The notes beneath the pieces are model-generated. The model had not been told where the DNA came from and ran no database searches. It saw only the letters and a list, made by a program, of their open reading frames with translations. Shown here in pieces: positions 59,501 through 64,000 of a stretch of 64,000 nucleotides of DNA. The position numbers and the translations under genes were made by a program. Position 1 is the first letter of the stretch; the number at the start of each line of letters is the position of its first letter. The stretch covers positions 686,551 to 750,550 of the forward strand of contig NW_019091385.1 of NCBI RefSeq assembly GCF_001949145.1. Reading direction: 5' to 3'. Source of the DNA: Acanthaster planci (Eukaryota; Echinodermata; Asteroidea; Valvatida; Acanthasteridae).

Positions 59501-62500
59501 ACAATGTTATTACAGAATGTTGAAAAAGGAACAACTTGTTTACAGTTGTAGTTTCATATCGGTAAACACCTCGGGTTTATATGTTCACCAGATATCAAAG
59601 AAATTAGATATTTGGGCTCAATCTTAAATTGATTGTTTTCAGTGTACGCTTGGACTTGTAAGCATCTATTTCTCTAATGACAGTTGTATTGACGTTCATT
59701 CCCTGACTGTTTTACTTTTCTCTTTGTTTCAACTTTTAGCCAATGTACAACCAGCCTTCAGACAGTGAGCAGTATCAAGAGAATCTTAAAACGTGAGTAC
59801 ACAAGGTTTACAGCGTGGAGCCAATCAGAGCTCTCGTTTGACTGCCAGTTTCCATTTCTGCCAGTCATTAAATTTGAAGGAGGCCAAAGTCGTAGCTTGT
59901 GGAGCCTGCAGGCCATCAGAGAGCGCACAGCAAGGGGTTTCAGGAACCAGATCCTGATCTTGTTTACTGTCACCGTTAAATATTTTGGAAAATGGCCTGG
60001 GAAACTGCCAACAACCACATTAATACGAGACGGTGAATCAGCTTTGATACATGTTGAATAGCTCATAGGAGCATGCTTGGATGACAAAGTTGGTAATGTC
60101 TTACATAAAATGGTCCTTGCAGACTTAGTGTATGAAAGTCCCACTTGTGCCCAATCCCTCTGGAAGTTATATGTACATGTTACAAGAATGTTGAGTGCAG
60201 AAATCAGGACTTACAAGCTGTTTTGCTCAACGTCAGTGTGTCAAGACAAAATTGAAGTTGACGCCATACGCTTGACTGCAACCAGTGCAGACTGCTTCGG
60301 GAGGAGGTCAATGACCTTGAGGTTATTTCCCCAGCCACAGAAAGGCCTCTGTGTTGAGAGAGGCCAGATGACACTGATGTGTGCAGGGGACCATGTGCAT
60401 AACCTTCATTGAGCTGGCACTTGCATCTGAAGTCCTGTGGACTTTGTTCTTTTATTGTTTCGTAAACACAAAAAGTTAGTCAGATTTGTGAGATGAAAGG
60501 ATTTAGGGGCTGATGTACAAAGTTTGCAATGCTTTTATGCTCAAGAACTTTGCACGAGTACATACCAATGTTGAATTTTTTTTTAATTTTATGATTTTTA
60601 TAATTTATTGGTACATTATTTAATTCAGAGATTTTCTCTTGCCTGCAAGGGGCGGGTAACAACTGTTGGTCAACAGATATAAGTAAATAAATAGCAGCTA
60701 GACTTTGGTTTTGATAATATCCGGGATTACGCTTTAAGTAATGCAGTGCGTAGCTGGAGTAGGCCCCATCTGGCCGTGTCTTCACTTAAGTTTGCTGTTG
60801 AAGATACAGGGAATGGCATATGTACCCGTATTGTGCTGTTGCACCTGCCCCAGATATTCTCGTGGATGGGATGCTTTGGTATACCCTTCCCCTATTATTT
60901 GTGTCCCATGTACATGTACTCCCTGGCTGGGAGGGGTAGAGTGACACGCTCGATCTTATGGCACAGCCTCAAGCCAAATGTCAACAGCCGGATCAGCGGA
61001 ACAGCAGGCTACCTCCAAGGTCGCATATCCCCACAGGAATCCTATATAATCTTGGACATGTGTCTGTCATCAGTATCCATCAATCAAGACATGACCACGA
61101 TGATGGGTATAACTGTTGTCTCAGTGTTCGTTGATGGATATCTATCATGTCTTTCCCCGCCATGTTCTAGCTAGTCATCCGACTTCCCTAAGTATGAGTC
61201 TGAATGATGTCATCCTGTGGATTATGAAGCATGAATTAAAGGATGAATCTGTCACTGCCTAAGATTAAGTCTGTTTGTGCAATTTCATTTAGGTTTCCGT
61301 TCATCGTTCTTGTTGGGGGCCTAGAGATTCATGGTTTGTTTTCTCCTTGAGGAAAGTTATTGCCTCCAGGTAGGAATTGGAGGCCTCTTTCCTGACATGT
61401 CCATTTGAAGCAAGATATGGGACGGAGAGAATTCCCCCCCTCCCCGCCTTTGTGTTGGTCATGGTTTGATCGAAATCTCAGGAATTCTTTACAGACTTCT
61501 GGGGGGGATGTGTTAGGTAACAATAGTCTGCAGTGTGTATAGGGATTGGACAGGTAAGGGGGGTACCCCTCTGTCCCATATCTTGCCTGGTACAGAGATG
61601 TCAAGGATGGGATTCCAATCAGAGCATTCCAGGCAGACAGTGACAGTGCCGAGGGCCAAGTTAATTGAACTGCTAGAGTTCGGAAATGTGCTGAGCACCA
61701 GATCAAAATGTTCAGCAAAAAGTCGGTTACCAGCCAAATATTGTAGAGGTTGTATTGCCAGCGACTGGTTCTCGGCAGTCTTCTTTTTTACAGCTCATAC
61801 ATTGAGCAAGATTTCCCCCCTTGACTTTTTGTAAACCAGTTACAAGTTCTCTGTACATAAGAGAAAATGTGGACATTTACCTCCAATCTTTTCTTTTGTC
61901 TAACTTGAATCTAGCCAAATCTAACAAACCCATTGTATGGCTTGGCAAAGATCTCTACAGTTCCAAGATGGTGTCACACTCTGCAGTTAACATGCACGTT
62001 ATTGATCTCTTGATCTTGTTCATTCCTTTCCCAGCAATTTGGAGATGCGGAGGAAGCTCATTCTGTTTTTCAAACGAAGGAACAGCGCAAGGAAAATGAG
62101 GGTGTGTATTATTTGTGTACCTCTGCACATCAAGAGGATTGCTAAGTAGCTACAAACTTGTTGATGCCTACCCTTTGGTCAATACCTGGCAACCCACTGT
62201 TACATGAACAACTTGTATGGTTAGCTAAGGGCAAAAATTACTTAAATTGGCACAGAACTGTCACCCAAGCACTGTAAATCAGAACTGTTCTTCCTCAAAT
62301 AGCTCACAAAAGCTCAACCAATCGTTGAGAATGACTTTCATTTGACTGAGGTATATAGAGGAGACAGGTTACAACTGACACACCCTAATTTAGCTAGAAA
62401 GGATGTCTTGGTGTTTTAGGACACCCTATGATTTAATGCAAATGTGAGTAAAAAGGACCTAAACCTTCCCTGCTTTACTGTTGAAGGCCACATGCATAAT

Positions 62501-63419
62501 TTTAAAATTCTGAGACAGTTCACTGAGACACCCCCTATTTAATATTTTTATATGTACAACACCAGCAGGTCGTGGGTTGACAAATAAAATTTTAACTTTG
62601 CCTAAGTTCCTCCTAATCAGCAAGTGGACTGCTACTTGGCTGGTGTTTCATGAAATGTCCTTGCCCCTCCATTCAAAAAGTCCCAGGAGAGACGGCACGC
62701 AAGACTTTGAATCACTAACAAAGTTGTCATCCTTTGCTGGCCCACTGGGAGTGCATTAGAGGGTAGGAAAAGTACGCTGACCCCTTGCCTCGCCACCTGT
62801 TGCTCCATCCACACAGCTTTGAACAGCTACTCCAATATCGTGAGACTCGGGCAAGGATACACTAATGATTAAGGATTTCTTCTTAAGCCACTTATTTGCC
62901 ACATGTGTACTGTGCTCATTTCAAGGCCAATTTTAATGCGGTTTTTTCCATGTGATCACTTTTTACAGTGTCGTAAAACAGGAGGCCTTGGTAATTGGCG
63001 GGTTAATCTTGGCTCCGCTTTACACGCAAAATAAGCAACTTTAGCACGCATATGAAGCAGACAAGAACATTTCCGGATTTCATGTTTTGTTGATTCGGTT
63101 ATGTGATGAACTTACCGTTACCTTGTTAAAATGTGTGCTTTTCAATGAGAGTAACTCAAAAAAGAGAGGCCTCATAGCTTTCACAGTTAAAAGGAGAAAG
63201 TTGTAACAAATATGTTCCTTAGTAAAAGTCTGACAATATGAACCCTTTATTAGAGGGCCTTGGTCGTATTGAATTCTCTGCCAGTGTCTCACGGTCATGA
63301 TATTTGCAAACTGTTCTTTCTCTCTGATCACAGGAGAGATATCTGTGCCAGCGATATGATTACCTCTTTGACAAGTGGGAGAAAAGGATGGAACAACTTG
63401 AAAACAATCCTAAGAGAAA
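44578..63419 (+). CDS. NCOR1: NCOR1/SMRT-type nuclear receptor corepressor, N-terminal part, 9 exons, runs off the window
   Basis: Scaffold that brings HDAC3, GPS2 and TBL1 to unliganded nuclear receptors. Exons: 44578-44764 (ATG at 44609), 47140-47249, 48047-48236, 54258-54419, 54575-54694, 55173-55229, 59740-59792, 62035-62101, 63334-63419. GT-AG borders and phases agree; 333 codons plus two bases are present. Family marks: RRRPSLLSEF (exon 2), KRPRL (exon 3), the GPS2-binding coiled coil SKEGLIQSMERVDREIAKVD (exon 4, residues about 173-210), IQVIYAENR (exon 5), RKAEAAHKM (exon 6), YNQPSDSEQYQENLKT (exon 7), MRRKLILFFKRRNSARK (exon 8), CQRYDYLFDKWEKR (exon 9). SANT domains and receptor motifs lie beyond the window. 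The start is uncertain: the frame is open from the acceptor at 44577 to the ATG, so a coding exon could lie upstream. NCOR1 and NCOR2 arose in vertebrates, so this is probably their single pre-duplication relative. The rest, 63420-64000, is intron. Confidence 0.93.
49100..49190. repeat. Dispersed hairpin repeat, copy C (NCOR intron 3)
   Basis: CCAACCTTTGTGGACCCTTTAAAATCT...ACCAGGAGG...GATTTTGAAGGATTGGGG then GCCCAGCCACTATTC: the same block order as copies A and B in the C11orf54 introns. Confidence 0.6.
51487..51652. mobile_element. Short inverted-repeat element in NCOR intron 3
   Basis: GTTGCTATACCTTGTGATTC plus GGGGCAAGCTTTTGC at the left is mirrored at 51618-51652 by GCGAAAGCTTGCCCTGAATA plus ACAAGGTATAGCAAC. 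Arms are about 35 bp with three mismatches and the span is 166 bp. No second copy noticed. Confidence 0.82.
52426..52673. mobile_element. MITE, family GGGTCATTCTATAAATTTGGGGTCC, copy 2 (NCOR intron 3)
   Basis: GGGTAATTCCAGAAATAAGG...GGTCCAAAAGTGTGACATTT at the left and GGACCCCTAATTTGAGGAATTACCC at the right; interior aligned with copy 1 throughout (about 70-75%). Confidence 0.85.
54046..54222. mobile_element. MITE, family GGGTCATTCTATAAATTTGGGGTCC, copy 3, shortened (NCOR intron 3)
   Basis: GGGTCATTCTGTAAATTTTG then TGACAATTTCTGTCCCTGTTACACC match copy 1; the right end CAAATTTATGACCTA is partial and about 70 bases of the middle are missing. It ends 36 bases before the acceptor of the coiled-coil exon. 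Confidence 0.75.
55535..55745 (+). repeat. Degenerate 35-bp tandem repeat in NCOR intron 6
   Basis: About five to six units reading GGCCAAATCGTGTCCAAAAA followed by CTAxxCCxxTAxCAT. Identity between units is roughly 70-80%. It gives an open frame (55606-55830) that is not a gene. Confidence 0.75.
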
Positions 63420-64000
63420 GTAAGCGCTTATGAATTTGACATTCTTTTTCCAGAGGGGCTTAATACTGCTCCCTCACCATCAAGAAAACCTGTAGCATAT
63501 TGCATTACTTGATCACATGTATGTACTGAAATCGCAAAAAGTACTGCACATGAGGAAACTTTCAAGGCTGTTCGTCCCCATTGGTGTCTGCACTTATAGG
63601 TGGGCTGTGTCCAAAATCTTGTGTCTAGGGCTAGGTCCGGGTTGTTGCTGATTGCTAATGTGTTATCACTTGCTGACATCAGAGGTAGCCATCGCCCCGG
63701 AAGCTCATCAGACATAGCCATAAGGAGTCTTCTTTCATTGATACTTTTAACAGATTGGCTGTGACTCTTGTGAACCCTCTTTCGGTCATAACAGTCAAAG
63801 ACAATCACAGACAATCACAGATCTCATGCAATTTCCCCTTCCACATTGTAGTTGCCAACAGTCAGATCATAATTCAGGTTAGTATTGTGACCACCCAAAT
63901 TCAATCAAAGGACAAAATCAGGTGACTGGTAGGCACAGCTGGCTTACCCATCAGCTGTTTCAGGTCATGTCAACAGTCCTTGCCAGTCATTTCTGCTTTA

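Noticed and set aside
1-64000. tRNA, rRNA, CRISPR or bacterial operon features
   Set aside because: None seen; the intron-rich animal genes rule out a prokaryotic source.

Overview
The window is animal nuclear DNA. Genes are split by many short and medium introns with GT-AG borders and the intergenic DNA is rich in small inverted-repeat elements. The four host genes, once spliced by eye, are clear orthologues of vertebrate genes (C11orf54, RAD51D, MKS1, NCOR1/SMRT), with similar lengths and without vertebrate-type interspersed repeats. This suggests an invertebrate, most likely a non-vertebrate deuterostome such as a lancelet or hemichordate. That placement is inference; no search was run.

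Layout. (1) 1-7.5 kb: a 7-kb relic of a Polinton/Maverick-like (adintovirus-related) element, bounded by about 165-bp terminal inverted repeats (477-643 and 7323-7487). It holds broken remains of a retroviral-type integrase, a double-jelly-roll-type major capsid protein, a packaging ATPase with a damaged P-loop, a coiled-coil/membrane protein, a second structural-type protein, a small membrane protein, an intact cysteine-rich ORF and a fragment resembling RNA polymerase subunit RPB6. No protein-primed DNA polymerase or protease was seen. (2) 9.9-14.9 kb, minus: complete 8-exon C11orf54-like ester hydrolase (312 aa). (3) 15.9-22.5 kb, plus: complete 9-exon RAD51D (323 aa), head-to-head with C11orf54 about 1.0 kb away, the space holding a 26-base assembly gap. 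(4) 23.8-31.3 kb, minus: complete 14-exon MKS1 (564 aa), convergent with RAD51D. (5) 31.3-44.6 kb: no coding gene recognised; several non-autonomous transposons, minisatellites and a striking abundance of TACATGTA-type palindromes; probably MKS1/NCOR upstream DNA and a 5' intron of the last gene. (6) 44.6-63.4 kb, plus: the first nine recognised exons (about 333 aa) of an NCOR1/SMRT-type nuclear receptor corepressor, running off the right edge.

The host genes have separate jobs (ester hydrolysis, recombination repair, ciliary transition zone, transcriptional corepression); their closeness looks like ordinary gene packing, although the C11orf54/RAD51D pair may share a promoter. At least seven families or singletons of short inverted-repeat elements were found in the introns and spacers, several with two or three copies in the window.

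The exon structures were read by eye from splice sites, with reading phase checked across every junction. Element boundaries in diverged repeats are accurate only to several bases.
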